DNA of 64,000 nucleotides, from contig NC_081412.1 of the NCBI RefSeq assembly GCF_030272615.1, positions 342,173,870-342,237,869 on the forward strand. Reading direction: 5' to 3'. Below the pieces are notes generated by a model. The model worked only from the letters and a program-made list of their open reading frames with translations. It had not been told where the DNA came from and ran no database searches. This DNA is from Cryptomeria japonica (Eukaryota > Streptophyta > Pinopsida > Cupressales > Cupressaceae). Position numbers and translations under genes: made by a program. Of the stretch, positions 47,061 through 59,817 are shown in pieces; position 1 is the first letter of the stretch; each line of letters begins with the position of its first letter.

Positions 47061-47702
47061 ATGTATAGGATCATGGTGGGCCAAAATAGGCCCTTAAGTG
47101 GCAGTGAAATTTAAGAAAAACAAAGTTAGGCAACTCGATGTAAAAATTTGAATAAGTTATGATCATTATTTTAAAAATATGTATGAAGAGAATCTGTAGC
47201 AAATTGAATGTAGTGTCTAAGCTACTAGTTGTTTTCTAAAAAAAAAAAATCTATTTGACGAAAAATTTGAAATTTCAATGCAATAGTACTAAAATTTCAG
47301 GAAAAAGATATCAGAAATTGAAAAATTTGTTCGTCTGACCACCTTAACTTGGTCTAAAATTTATGAAATTCCATCTTTTTTTTTAATCCTATAGTAGGAA
47401 AATCATAGAATGTGATGCATGTTTCAGATTCAAAAAATGTGATACCGTTTGAAAGTTATGAATGTTTTTCAATCAGCCTATCAATCGAGACTTTATTGAG
47501 AATTCAATTAGAAAATAAATAATAATAATTTATTAAAGTCAAAATAAGGAAAACCTTATATTGTTGGAAAGCTGAGAATATCCTTAATAAACCCTTTTCA
47601 TTTCATCAATTTTGGCTAAAAAAAAAGTCGTCGACCACCAGACCGAAGTCTAGAAAAACAAGGAACACTCAAAAACACATTTTTTGTTGACTTTCCAAGT
47701 TT
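47061..47702. other. Non-coding stretch
   Basis: A/T-rich with no coding likeness. It continues across the solo LTR insertion into 49067 onward. Confidence 0.5.
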
Positions 47703-47707
47703 GGCAT
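47703..47707. repeat. Target site duplication GGCAT (left)
   Basis: Identical to 49062-49066. Confidence 0.9.
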
Positions 47708-49061
47708 TGATGAATAATGATGAACAACAAATACCCTAATCGGTATTGAGAGGTGGGGTGAATCAGTACATACAAAAACTTCTCAACAACTTATCAAGTT
47801 AAAACAATGCTAACCGGTTGTCTTCATCACTGAACTTAACCATGACAATACCGGTTAAACACAGTAAGACTTCAGACAACTAAACTAGTAAAACTGAATA
47901 CTTCAAATAACATTCCATAACCATTAGCTTTGCATGCATATTCACCTAAACAAAGACTGCTCAATCATCACATGAAAAATGCACAACTCATGACACACAA
48001 ATTTTTCACGTGGAAACCCAAATGGGAAAAACCACGGTGGGGATGAATACCCACAAGCTTGTTTTTGAACTATTTTGAAGCTCGCTCTGTTAGGAGCCTA
48101 GTCCAGTTAAAGACTTTACAATAAGGTTCTATTAGGAACCGATCCTGTTAAAGATCACCCGATTAAGGGATGGTTGTATACCATGTTAAAGGTTACCTCG
48201 CTAGAGGATTTGAAGAACTCAATGATCTTGAGTCACCTGGTTAGAGGATTTGTAATAAGCCTATTAAATCTACCCAGTAAAGGGATTTTCCTATTGTTGA
48301 AATGGTTAGAAGACAACAAGTAAAGCTCTGATTTGATAACAACACTACATGCTAAGGCAGATCCTTTTAAGCTCCTCTACTCTGCAATCACACTCTGCAG
48401 TTTTCCACTCACTGTTCTGGCAAGTATCTCATCACTCGGATACAAACACAACATTTGCCAGCACAAACAATAACAAACATCATCGACCTTATAGACAACA
48501 ATTAGGTCGGTAGCATAAACCCTAAACCCTAAACATTTTAGGTTTACAATTACAAGTGGTCCAATCTTGACCGTTCAAACACTTTGCATAGAATAAAAAA
48601 ATCTCAAACAGATCACAAGTCATTTTGCATCATCCATTCTTCACCGCATATGGAAATTAGTAACCCATCACACTCTCTTCACATACCGCTAAGAAGAATG
48701 TTCATTCCCGAGGTAGAAATTTAATGCAATCGATCTTCACATGCAAGACCCTCAAGGAAATCCTTCATGTGCACAAAAATGATGTGGCATCTCGATCTCA
48801 TCCTTATCTCTTAGCTAACTCATCATAGAATGTCACCGATTGCATCGCACAAGCTAGATTGCCAAACCAGAAACCCTAGAGCTTAGACTACCAACTAGTA
48901 GTTACACCTACTGAAACCCTGACACCGGTCCACTTCATCCCTTCATACCGGTTCTCCTTCTTGAATATCAATAACAACTTCTTCCAATCTTCATACTGGT
49001 TCGCCTGCACTTATTGACATCAATAACAACATACATTATACCGATTCATCATATGCCAACA
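47708..49061 (-). mobile_element. Solo LTR of a SIRE-like Copia element
   Basis: 1354 bp, on the - strand TGTTGGCATATG...TTCATTCATCA-type ends, with a perfect 5-bp duplication GGCAT on both sides. The interior has the conserved GTGG...CCAC palindrome at 48010-48035 and recurrent CCGGTT/ACCGGT motifs like the 14263 element. Inferred: unequal recombination between two LTRs removed the internal region. Confidence 0.9.
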
Positions 49062-49066
49062 GGCAT
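49062..49066. repeat. Target site duplication GGCAT (right)
   Basis: Identical to 47703-47707. Confidence 0.9.
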
Positions 49067-49264
49067 TTCCTATCCAAATCCCAATGCAATCCCAAGCCAA
49101 ATATCATGATTTGAAATTTTTGTCAGAGAAATCGGATATCTGATTTGTATAATTTTTTATTATGAATAAAATTAATAATATTTAGTATGTTATTATATAT
49201 AGTACTAATATGTTAATAAACAATATATTAATATATAATACACATGTTATACATTAATAATATA

Positions 49265-49272
<8 letters not shown>

Positions 49273-49302
<30 letters not shown>
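49273..49302. repeat. (AT)n microsatellite
   Basis: About 15 AT dinucleotides inside a longer A/T-rich stretch (49140-49370). Confidence 0.95.
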
Positions 49303-49304
<2 letters not shown>

Positions 49305-49401
49305 TAAAGTATATTAATAATATATATTATTAAAAATTTAATTAATATATTAATAATAAAAGATATTGGATATTGGATAAAATCCAATATTTGGTACCTT
49401 G

Positions 49402-49404
<3 letters not shown>

Positions 49405-49472
<68 letters not shown>
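49405..49472. repeat. (GA)n microsatellite
   Basis: 34 uninterrupted GA dinucleotides. Purine-only sequence continues in patches to about 49725. Confidence 0.98.
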
Positions 49473-49475
<3 letters not shown>

Positions 49476-49598
49476 TTGGCAAGGGATAAGGGGAAAGTGA
49501 TCTAGATAGGGAGAGAAGGGTAAGACAGAGGGAGAGATAGGGAGAGAAGGGTAAGGGGATTTAGAGAGAGTTGGGGGAGAGGGAGAGAATTATCTGAT

Positions 49599-49601
<3 letters not shown>

Positions 49602-49646
<45 letters not shown>
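49602..49646. repeat. (GA)n microsatellite
   Basis: About 22 GA dinucleotides, second run within the same purine-rich zone. Confidence 0.97.
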
Positions 49647-49648
<2 letters not shown>

Positions 49649-49756
49649 AGGGAGATAAGGGGATAGGGGGTTGAGAGAGAGAGAGGGGGGGAAGAGAGAG
49701 TAATTAAGGAGAGGGAGAGAGAGATATATATTCTTGGGAATAGTGAGATTATAGAT

Positions 49757-51376
49757 GTCTTAAGGGGTCATATGGTGTCCTAAGGGGTCATATGGTGTCC
49801 TCATGGGTCATATTATGTTTTAAGGGGTTAGATAGTATCCTAAGGGGTCATATGGTGTCCTCAATGGCTATATGGTGTCCTAAGGGGCCAGATGGTGTCA
49901 TTAGGGGTCATATGGGGTCCTAAGGGCCCACACATTTGTTAGAACAACAAATGACCCCTTAGGATAGCATATGACCCCTTAGGACACCATATGACCCATT
50001 AGGATATCATATTGTCCTAAGAAATTATATGGTGTCATAAGGGGTCATGTCATGTACTAGGATGTTAAAAGGGGTAATATGGTGTTTGTGGGGGTCATAT
50101 GGTCTCCTAAGGGGTTATATGGTGTCGTTAGGGGTCATATGGGGCCATAAGGGCCCACACATGTTAGAACACCATATGACCCCTTAGGACACCATATTGT
50201 CCTAAGGGGTCATATGGTGTCCTAAGGGGTCATGTGGTATACTAGGATGTTAAAAGGGGTCATGTGGGGTCATATGGGGTCCTAAGGACCCACACATGTG
50301 TTAGAACACCATATGACCCCTTAGGACATCATATGGTCCTAAGGGGCCATATGGTGTCCTAATGGGTCATACGTGTCCTAAGGGGTCATATGGTATTGTT
50401 AGGGGTCATATGGGGTCCTAAAGGCCCACACAAGTGTTAGAACATCATATGACCCCTTTGGACGCCGTATGACCCCTAGCAACACCATATGACCCAATAG
50501 GACATCATATTGTCCTAAGGGGTCATATGGTGTCATAAGGGATCATGTCGTGTACTAGGATATTAAAAGGAGTCATATGGTGTCCTAAGGGGTCATATGG
50601 TGTTATTAGGAGTCATATGGGCTCCTAAGGGCCCACATGTTTTACAACACCATATGACCCCTAACGACACCATATGACCCATTAAGACATCATATTGTCC
50701 TAAGGGGTCATATGGTGTCATAAGGGGTCATGTCATGTACTAGGATGTTAAAAGGGGCCATACGGTGTCATTAGGGGTCATATGGGGTCCTAAGGGTCCA
50801 CACATGCGTTAGAACATTATATGACTCCTTAGGACAACATATGACCCATTAGGACACCATATGACCCATTAGGACATCATATTGTCCTAAGGGGTCATGT
50901 CGTGTGTTACGATGTTAAAAGGGATCGTATGGTGTCCTCAAGGGTCATATGGTCTCCTAAGGGGTCATATGGTGTCCTAAGGGCCCACACATGTGTTAGA
51001 ACACCATATGACCCCTTAGGACACCATATTGTCCTAAGGGGTCATGTGGTATACCAGGATGTTAAAAGAGGTCATGTGGGGTCATATGGGGTCCTAAGGG
51101 TCTACACATGTTTTAGAACACCATATGACCCGTTAGGACACCATATGGACATCATATGGTCCTAAGGGGTCATATGGTGTCTTGAGGGGCCATATGGTGC
51201 CCCAAGGGGTCATTCAATGTTGTTAGGGATCTTATGGGGTCCTAAGGGCCCACACGTGTTAGAATACCATATGACCCCTTAGGACACCATATGACCCCTA
51301 ACACACCATATGACCCATTAGGACACATCATATTGTCCTAATGGGTCATATGGTTCTCATAAGGGGTCATGTCATG
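49757..51376. repeat. Palindromic minisatellite array, left part
   Basis: Built from GGGGTCATATGGTGTCCTAA and its reverse complement TTAGGACACCATATGACCCC, alternating in blocks. Higher-order units of about 120-230 bp are marked by AAGGGCCCACACATGTGTTA. Other shared phrases are TACTAGGATGTTAAAAGGGG and TCATATTGTCCTAA. CATATG recurs roughly every 20 bp. Reading frames inside (for example 50902-51165) are repeat artefacts. Confidence 0.95.
51372..51376. repeat. Target duplication TCATG (left) of the 9.68-kb insertion
   Basis: Pairs with TCGTG at 61058-61062. The single difference is a CG/CA transition. Confidence 0.6.
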
Positions 51377-51383
51377 TGTAGTG

Positions 51384-54300
51384 TCCACCCTTGACTTGAC
51401 TTTTATTTCATGCATGACAGACTTATCTAGACTCTTTATGATGTTTTGGATTATGATTCTATATGTGTTTCAGTTACTCATTATGATGCTAGGCATTATT
51501 GGACATATGTTATTTTGATAATTTATATGGATGGTGACACTATCATTATTGATCATGTGATTTGATGGATATATGTGTTTGATGGATCATATATATGTTG
51601 ATGGATTCTATATGCATTACTATGTGGATGGACTATTGATGGTTTATATTGATCATGAATTTGATGTTATTATCATTTTACTAACCCTAGTTCATGATTA
51701 CATAGGATGAGTTGATTATGCTATGTGTTTGATTATTGTATGACTGTATTCGTGAGAGGGACGATGTCACATCAATCATTGCGAGTGGGATGTGTCGTTG
51801 CGATTCCCTATCACTTGCCTGTTGTGAGATATATGCACATGGTGTATCATTGCTTTTTGGTTGCAAGATTTGCAGGTACTAGACACCGACTCCACCTGGC
51901 TCGATAGGTCTGAGCGTGTCTTTAAATCCTTATGGTATGTGGTTCAGAGATGGCATGAGTTCCCTTCACATACTCTAGATCTAAGTTGTTCAATTTGAGT
52001 CGTCAGCATTTTGGCGTAATCCGCCATGTCAGTTAGTGCGATGTGGTCTTCTTGGTGATTGTGAGTATGCTAGCTATTGTTGATCTATTTTGATGTGTAT
52101 ATGTGTGATTCTATAGTTCATAATGTTTAATTTAATTTATTGGATTATTGTCCTTTTGAGTATTTAATTATTTGATATTTAATGTTTATTTAATTAATGT
52201 TGATTTATGTTTTATTCAATATTTATTATCTAATTTATATTTATTGTTTCATTTATATTTATGGTCTATTTATTTAGTGTGCAATATTCGTGGTTTAATT
52301 ATTTATTGTTTAATAATGATTTTTAGCTTTAATGTTAAGTAATATTTATTAAAGGTTATTTAATTATTTTATTCGCCTTTGGTTTATTTATTTAATTATC
52401 CATTTGATTTATTTTAATCTTAGCCTATAGTTGATTGTATAGTTTAATTATTATTTATGTGGGAGTAATAAAGTATTTTATAACATATCTTTTACATCCC
52501 ACTTATATTTATAAAAGTGTTTTAATATTTTCCCTGCCTACCCTTTATTCCCATTTGTTGACTTTGAGGCTAGGGTTTTGGCTTGGAGGTTAGGGTTTAG
52601 GTTTGGATTTCTTTTTATTGAATTGCCTGAGCTTGTGGTCAGGTTACCATTTTTTTAATTCTTTTGCAAATTTTAATTTGAGCTTGAATTTTGGCTTGGG
52701 AGCTTGTTGGATTTCTTGTGGGCGCTTCTTCGGGTTCTTATTGCCATTACTTCTATTTGCAGGTCAGTGGAATTCCTCCATTTGTATTTTTAGTTTTTCA
52801 TTCCTATTTTTGTCGTGTCTACATAATTGTTTGTATACGGGAGTTTGGGGAGAATTAAATTATTGTATAGTTTTTATATAGTTTGAAGAGAAATATTTCC
52901 CTATATAATTTCTATTATATGGTTTAAACTATAGGAAAAAGGAAAATATATTTTGTATTTGGTGTTGCTGCACACACTACTCTGCAATTTTTTTTTGTCT
53001 GTGATCTTTCCTGGGTGAGCTCATTATTGTTTGGGGGTGTATTTGGGACTTCCTTCTGGTTTGGGGTAGATTGTTTCTATTGTTGAATCTTACTAGACTC
53101 TCTGCGAGTCTCTCTATGTATCTCTTGAATATATTTTGTGCTATTGTCATGAATGTATGTTTCAATATAACTTTTTGTATAGTGTACCATTTCATATTTT
53201 GTCTACTTCTATCTCCTTGTTATTTCCGGGCGTCTCTTTTGAGCTCTTATTTGGGCCTTAAGGTTGTGTTTTCAATTTTATTTGTATGCTGTAAATTTTT
53301 TGAGTCCGTGTACTTTTCTGAGCAATTGCGCTATTAAAATATATGCACTAAAACATTGTGTATATGCGAGTTTTCCTTATGTATATGCGTTGTTTAGTTT
53401 TGTGTTTGCATTGTCTATTTCTAGAAATGCGTCATTCCCTAGTGAATATGTTGTTTCATTTTGCATATGTGCTGAATGAGTTTGTAAATGCATTGTCAGG
53501 TGCAGTAAAGGTGTTGTAGAACATGGCATATACGCTGCTCTGCTTCACAAATGCAGTGAACTGCCCAGTTTGGTTACTTTGATCATTTTGCTCAGTTTAT
53601 TTTGGTTTTCTGATTTTACTATCGTACCAGAGGCATTTATGGAGGTCTGTTGTTATTTTTCAACTTTGAGTTTGATCAGATTTGATGGCCTTTTGTGATT
53701 TTTGTTTCTATTTGTTGTTATGCTTCTTGTTGAAGTTTTGTACTCTCTTGATGAGTCACGATTGTGAGTGTTATTCTATTGTTGTTGAACCAACAAGTGG
53801 TTGTGTCTGGCCATGGCTTTCATTTCATATTTGTGATAGACTTTGATGGCCTTTTGTGGTCCTTTATGTATTATTTTGCTATGAGGCTCTTTATTGGTTT
53901 ACTTGGCATTGTGACTATTGGATGATCATGCATGAGTTATGGCTGCATGGTGTTACATATGGATTTAGATTTTCATGTTGATTATGAGCCTCTTGTTGAG
54001 AATTTATTTTTGGAACATGTTAGGGGGAGTGGGATTCCTTGTGATGAGTGGGGTCACAAGAGATAGGCTTGCATGAGGTTCCTTGTATGGATGCATGAAC
54101 TCTAGACCGCTAGGGCACATGGAAGTTTACCATGACGTAAACAAGTGATAACATAATAATAAATTAGTGGGATGGGTAAATAATTCACTAAACAAGATAA
54201 TGAATAGTTGAGCCCCATGACTTTATCCTAGGGAGGATGTTTTAGGATAATCTTGGGAAGGCCACTACGGTGGTAAGTCAATCTCTCTTGATCTCTCATA

Positions 54301-55539
54301 GGTTGAGATGGCTCCACATGTCCATCAAGATTATGCCTTGTCTTATAGTATTTGTTATGTTAGAGGATGGCATGTGATGACACTCCACTCCTACATGTGT
54401 CCCCTTATTGATTTGTGAATATGTCATGTGGATGTACATTTATGACTTGGTGTTTTGTAAGTCTCTAGGAGTTTCTTCTTGTGATTGCTTGTGGTTATTC
54501 CTATCTTGAGAGACCTTGTATTGTCTAGTCTTCTTTGGTTGTTAGGTGTCATCTTAGGTCTATAGTGTGTCTTGGGACCTTGTGTCATCTCCTAGCATAG
54601 GGGGTGGTTCCTTTGGTTCCACATGGTTGGGTGGTTGGTGCTTTTCAACCATTTGGATATTTCCCTTGGATTCTTCGTGCGTGGATGTGGATTCTTCTCA
54701 TTGTTGTAGCTTATGGATGATATTTTAGCATATTTATGTAATGGATATCTTCGATTAATGTAATGTAAAACCTTATAAAGTAGATGAAATCATGTGTTAG
54801 GAAGGAGTTATACTCATGATGTATTATCCATGTAATTGTAATTGTATTGTAGTTGGTAATTTAGGATTATGTCATGATTTGTAATAATGAGACTATGAGA
54901 TGTATGGTGATGATCTTGTATAATGGAAGTAAATGATTTTCATGTGATGAGTTATTGTATTGTTTAAATTGCATGGTTATCACTTAGGATGTAGATCAAT
55001 GTGTAATAGAACCTTGAGTAAATGGAATGAATATAATGTAGGAACTATGATTGATTAATAATATCATGTTTAGTTAATAATGTCATTTATGTGATTGCAT
55101 TGGATGTTAGGAAGTATGCATAACACATAAGATGACTAAACTAAAGAAAGGCATTATGATTCTTGCATCATGCATATGGAACTCATGTTAAAGAATCAAT
55201 CATGCTAGGAATATGGATGCATGTGTAGTGTGGATAAGATAGATATGTAAAGTGGATTAGATTCATGCATTAATTATTGAATTATCATTATAAATTAATA
55301 AGATCATGTAGATATAAAATGGATAAGGGATTAATCACATTTGGATTTGGTTATAAAATGAATTCAAGAAAAAGGGGGTTAGTCTTGCATTGGGAGGTGA
55401 CCATATTATGTTGGTTCAACGATGGAGTAGAATGCATCTCATAATGTTTGAAAGATCAATTAGTTTGCATATCATAATGGAAGGAAATAAATAAGTGCAT
55501 TTAAATATGATAAAGGATTGATTAATAATGAGGGTAGTG
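51384..55539. other. Long non-coding left arm of the insertion
   Basis: No coding likeness. A/T-rich, with TATTTATAAAAG at about 52508-52519 as a possible TATA region and TTTAATTATTTA-type repeats at 52130-52400. It could be a long LTR plus leader. Confidence 0.4.
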
Positions 55540-55659
55540 TTGAGCACCAAATCTAAATTAAATAAAATTTCTTGATTTGTGAAATTAAATCATAAAATCC
55601 CCCATTTCTAGAAGAAAAACCATCATTTTTCTACCAAAGTAAAGTATCCTATAATTTGT

Positions 55660-56430
55660 TCAACAAGTGTGATGGCATCCTATCGAAAGATTCAAATTCA
55701 ATTGGTATCAATGAGACCCAGTGATGTCTCATCGATATAAAAGGGGTATCAAAGAAAAAGGAATACCGATGAACTTAGAAGGGGACTCACCGAAAGCAAT
55801 AATTCCATCGACAAAAGAATATCAAAGAAAGCAGAAATGGTCTCATCGACGGGAAAAGGATTTCGAGGAAATAATTCTATCAGCTTAACACATAGAAGAC
55901 TCACCGATAACAACAATCTTATCGAAAGACTAATGTCGATCGAACGAAAGGAAGTTACATCGATAAAGGATATTGATAGCATATGAGTTTCGAGTAGACT
56001 AAAAGACAAGTCACCGATACATATTGTTTTACCGATGGGAACCTTATCGAATAAATTATTAATGAGTTCATCAACGAGAAATGTTAATGAAAGCAGGTCA
56101 TCGAAGAAAGAAGGGCTTTGATGAAACGATATACTCTTTCATAGAAAGGGTATAATGGTATCAATAAAAAATGTGTTTCGATGGAAAGATAAAGGGAGTT
56201 AACGAAGCCTAAAGTTTCTTTGACATGGAAGCCAATTAATATAGGATGTGTATTGGTGAAAAGATGGACGCTCTCATCGAATACAATGTTTTGATAGAAA
56301 GAGGAAATACCTCATCGACATAATATTTGAAGAAAAAACATTTTTGATGGAAATAAAGGGATCAATGGACCGAAAAACTAGTGACCGGAAGACATGTTTT
56401 CATCGAACTGATTATTAATTGCCACGAAGA
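55660..56430 (+). repeat. Degenerate TCATCGA/ACCGATA repeat zone before the ORF
   Basis: Variants of (T)CATCGA, ACCGATA, ATCGAAAGA and TATCGA(T)AA recur about every 20-35 bp over 770 bp, with purine-rich AAAGA linkers, which is unusual for the A/T-rich surroundings. There is no coding frame. Confidence 0.55.
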
Positions 56431-56672
56431 TCAAAATCAAATCTCGGCTAGGTCACATCACCATTTAATTCAAACATGTATCTAAGTGACCATTGTTGAA
56501 CTGCCATTACCAACTACTTAATTCTCCATAAGGGATAAATTGATAATGAAGGACATAGTATTGAGGAATCCACAGGTGATGAACTAGAAGAAGAAATCAG
56601 ACGAGTTCACAGAGAAGGCCCACAAATTTCAAGTAAGTTATCCATATACAGACCCCCATTTTTTAAATTCAA

Positions 56673-59600
56673 ATGGAGTCATCATCTAAAGCTAGTAAGA
56701 CTAGAAAGGGAAAGGAACCTCTTACCACAGAGGACAAACCCAAGAGACAGAAGAAGGAGGGGCATTCCTTGGCCCAAGATTTGATTGATCAGTGGCCATC
56801 ATCCAGTTTAAGGTCTAAAAAGATTAAGGAAGATGAGGAAGGTCTAGAGGATCGATTTGAGGATCTTGGAGACACATGGATCGAATTAAGGGGATATGAG
56901 TTGTTTGTGTATGGATACAACATAAGAGTTGCCCCTCAGCCTATAAATAATTTATGGTGATTAAACTTAGGCAAACTGGCTGTGGCTAATGTCTTTGTAA
57001 ATGTAGAACTCATGAAAGCCTTAGTAAGTAACTATGACCCTAAAACCAGAACCATATATAACTACATGGGTAAGTTGGTTCTTTCAATTACAAGGGAGGT
57101 TATCGACACCGTGTTTGAGTTAGATTGGGGGTTTGAGGAACCAATTGACCTCAGGAAATTGACAAATGAATACTTTTACCTAAAACACATTTACAAAACA
57201 TGGAGGCTCCCCATACACAGGCCTAGAAATGCAGGGTCTTTAGTGCCATTAGGCCAGGATGACAAAGCCCCTTATGATGTCAAATCCTTCCACCCTTACT
57301 TCAAATACACCTATTATTGCGTTGCTCAGGTTCTAGGGATAAAAGCCCATCCTTTAATGGATATTTCAGCCATGGTTATTTGTATTGATTTGCAGTCTAG
57401 AGACCCCCGCTTCTTTGATTTTACTACTTACCTAGTTGAAGCCCTAAATCATGGGTTGGAGAAGTTGAAAGGGGATGTGATCAATGTGCACTTTAAGCAT
57501 TATTCCCTTCTTATGCATATGTTGCTATATGTTGGCCAAGATGAAGGATTATGGCCGAAAGAATTATGTGTCAGAGCCTATGACAAGGCTGGAGTGAGAA
57601 AACTGATTCAATTATGGGTTTCCTCATGGGACCAGAGATATTCCAATAATCAGTATTGGCACTTTGAGGAGTTATTTGTTAAAACATTGTACAGATTATT
57701 GGGTTGTCCATGTGACCATGCCCTTGTCCTAGAGATTCTTGAGACCTAAGGATTCTGGCGAAGATTCCTCAATTGACCACAATTGGGGAGATTGGTATTG
57801 GTTTTTATATTGCACACAAGTAAGGGTGTACGGGTTTGAAGGAAGACCATATCTATTACCACTTACAGTGCCTAACAGAGTGGCTTGCCTAGAAATTGTG
57901 AGGCAATTGTCAATTGTGAGTGCATAAAATCTGACAAACCATGGGGAATAGTCAATTGTGCTTGGATTGTTAGTCTTTTCAGACTTTATTATGAAAAGTT
58001 CCAAAAGTTATGGCTTGTTGCAGACAAAGTTGGATTATTATGGCATCGCAATGGGGGACCCAAGGCCAAATTTTGATCCTGATGGATATATAAGGACAAC
58101 CCAATCATCACAGAAGCTAAAGGCTGGAGACCATAAGTCATATTTGCCAGATGATCTCATTAAGATCATTGATAGAGAAGAGGCCAGAGCAAAAAGAGGA
58201 AAATTTGAGAAGGTGATGCAAGCCTACAAATGGAATCTTTTCAGAGGTAAAATGGATGAAAATGTATTGCAAAAGATTGAGGACCCCTTGGAGTTGGCCA
58301 ACAAACTTATGGAGCATAAATTGGAAATACTTGAAGGAGTTCCACCTCATGTCTTTGGGGAGTATATTGATACCATTAGAAGTACAGAGCCTTTAGCTCA
58401 TATGTCCCCTGCTTCTACATCTGGTGTTATTCCATTTACTCCTAGAGAAGACTACCCTCCTGGTTATGAAGGGGATACATAGATGGATTTGACAATAGGA
58501 CAGTTCAATGTCCGAGAAGTTGCTAATGTTAGATTCCTGGAACATGAGGATTTCATTGCTGATAGTGACTTTATTGCCTCCAAAGAGTTCACCACATTCC
58601 TATATCAACATAAAGGACTGCAGATCAGAAACATCATGAAAAATAGCAACGAAGAGCAGCAGGTCCAAAAGCTACAGGAGGAAATGGATCTTATGATGAA
58701 AGAAATGACACTTGAAAAAGGGAGACAGTTGCTTAAGGAGGCTGGTGTGCTATTGTATTCTGGATGGGATATGAATTTTGCCCTATTATTTGATGGCTTT
58801 CTCAAAAAATAGGATCCAAATAAGAAAATGATGCCAGATGAAATTGATAAAATCTTCAGGGGATCAGGATATGATCCAGATCAAAAATCTCTTCTACAAT
58901 GGGCTATCTATCCTAAAGATAAGAGACCCACACTGATTGACATAGAAGAAGCTTTTGGACATTTGATGATACAACAAGTTGGAAAGACTAATCCAAGAAT
59001 CAATGCCAAACTAAACTTGGATGTGGCCAAGCTAAATCAAGATCAAATAGAGTTTCTTGTCAGAGAGAACTCTACATACAAGAGCCAATATGAAAAGGCT
59101 GATGAAGAGAAGCAAAAACTGCAAGCAAGATTACTGCAGATTGAGATAGGCACCAGTGAAATAGGGATGTCATATGGTATTGACCAAGATGCTATGGATG
59201 CCTGGACATATGCAATATATTGGAGGAGCAAGGCAAAAAAGTCATCTCAACAAATAGAAAAGATGCAGCAGAAGATGGATAAGTTTGTTCATGAAATCAT
59301 TGAGCATAGATTCAAAAGTGTGATGCTAGTCACAGAGAACTATTGGAAGACATACACTGGAACAACCAAAGCTTTGAGGGAGCATGAAAGGCTCAGATCA
59401 CGGTTGCAAGAGGTGATGAATTATGACAGTTTAATGACTCCCGGTGAGAAGATTGAAGCTGAGACTTACTTGAAGTCACATGATGAGTTTGTAGATCGAT
59501 TGAGAAAAAAGCTTCAAAGATTGGACAATGGGAATACCCCTAGGGTGCCCTCTTTTTACAATGATGGTGAACTGGTGTCACTGGAGAAGTGGAAACAAGA

Positions 59601-59817
59601 GTTGATTAATGATAAGGATCGAGTAGTGGCAAGATTGGATCGAGACAAAGATTTGTCACCTTATGTAAATCACATTCTCTCTAATTATTTCCTGATAGAA
59701 ACCGACATGAGGAGAATGAACAATGATATTGTAATATACAAAGATGACAAATACATAGAACATGTGGGGATGTTAAATTTGTTTATCTTTCAGTTTGTTA
59801 ACAAAAGCACTAGTTAG
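56673..59817 (+). pseudogene. Long accessory ORF of the insertion (PMD-like helical core, coiled coil), decayed
   Basis: About 1,050 codons. Residues 1-60 are basic and nuclear-signal-like (KTRKGKEPL, DKPKRQKKEG). A folded region follows: VNVELMKALVSNYDPKTRTI, GKLVLSITREVIDTVFELDW, SLVPLGQDDKAPYDVKSFHP, TYLVEALNHGLEKLKGDVIN, HFKHYSLLMHMLLYVGQDEG. Then come DPRPNFDPDGYIRT and GKFEKVMQAYKWNLF, and a C-terminal half rich in coiled coil (YEKADEEKQKLQARLLQIE, DEFVDRLRKKLQRLDN). No enzymatic motif. A TGA at 56958 (Trp fits) and TAGs at 58480 and 58810 interrupt it, and frameshifts lie near 57745, 57885 and 58040. The start ATG at 56673 follows a purine-rich leader. The family is not recognised. The layout resembles the accessory ORFs of the Copia element and the LINE in this window. 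Confidence 0.7.

Noticed and set aside
50902-51165. 87-residue + strand frame in the satellite
   Set aside because: Its translation is itself repetitive and follows the minisatellite unit; no start context or family.
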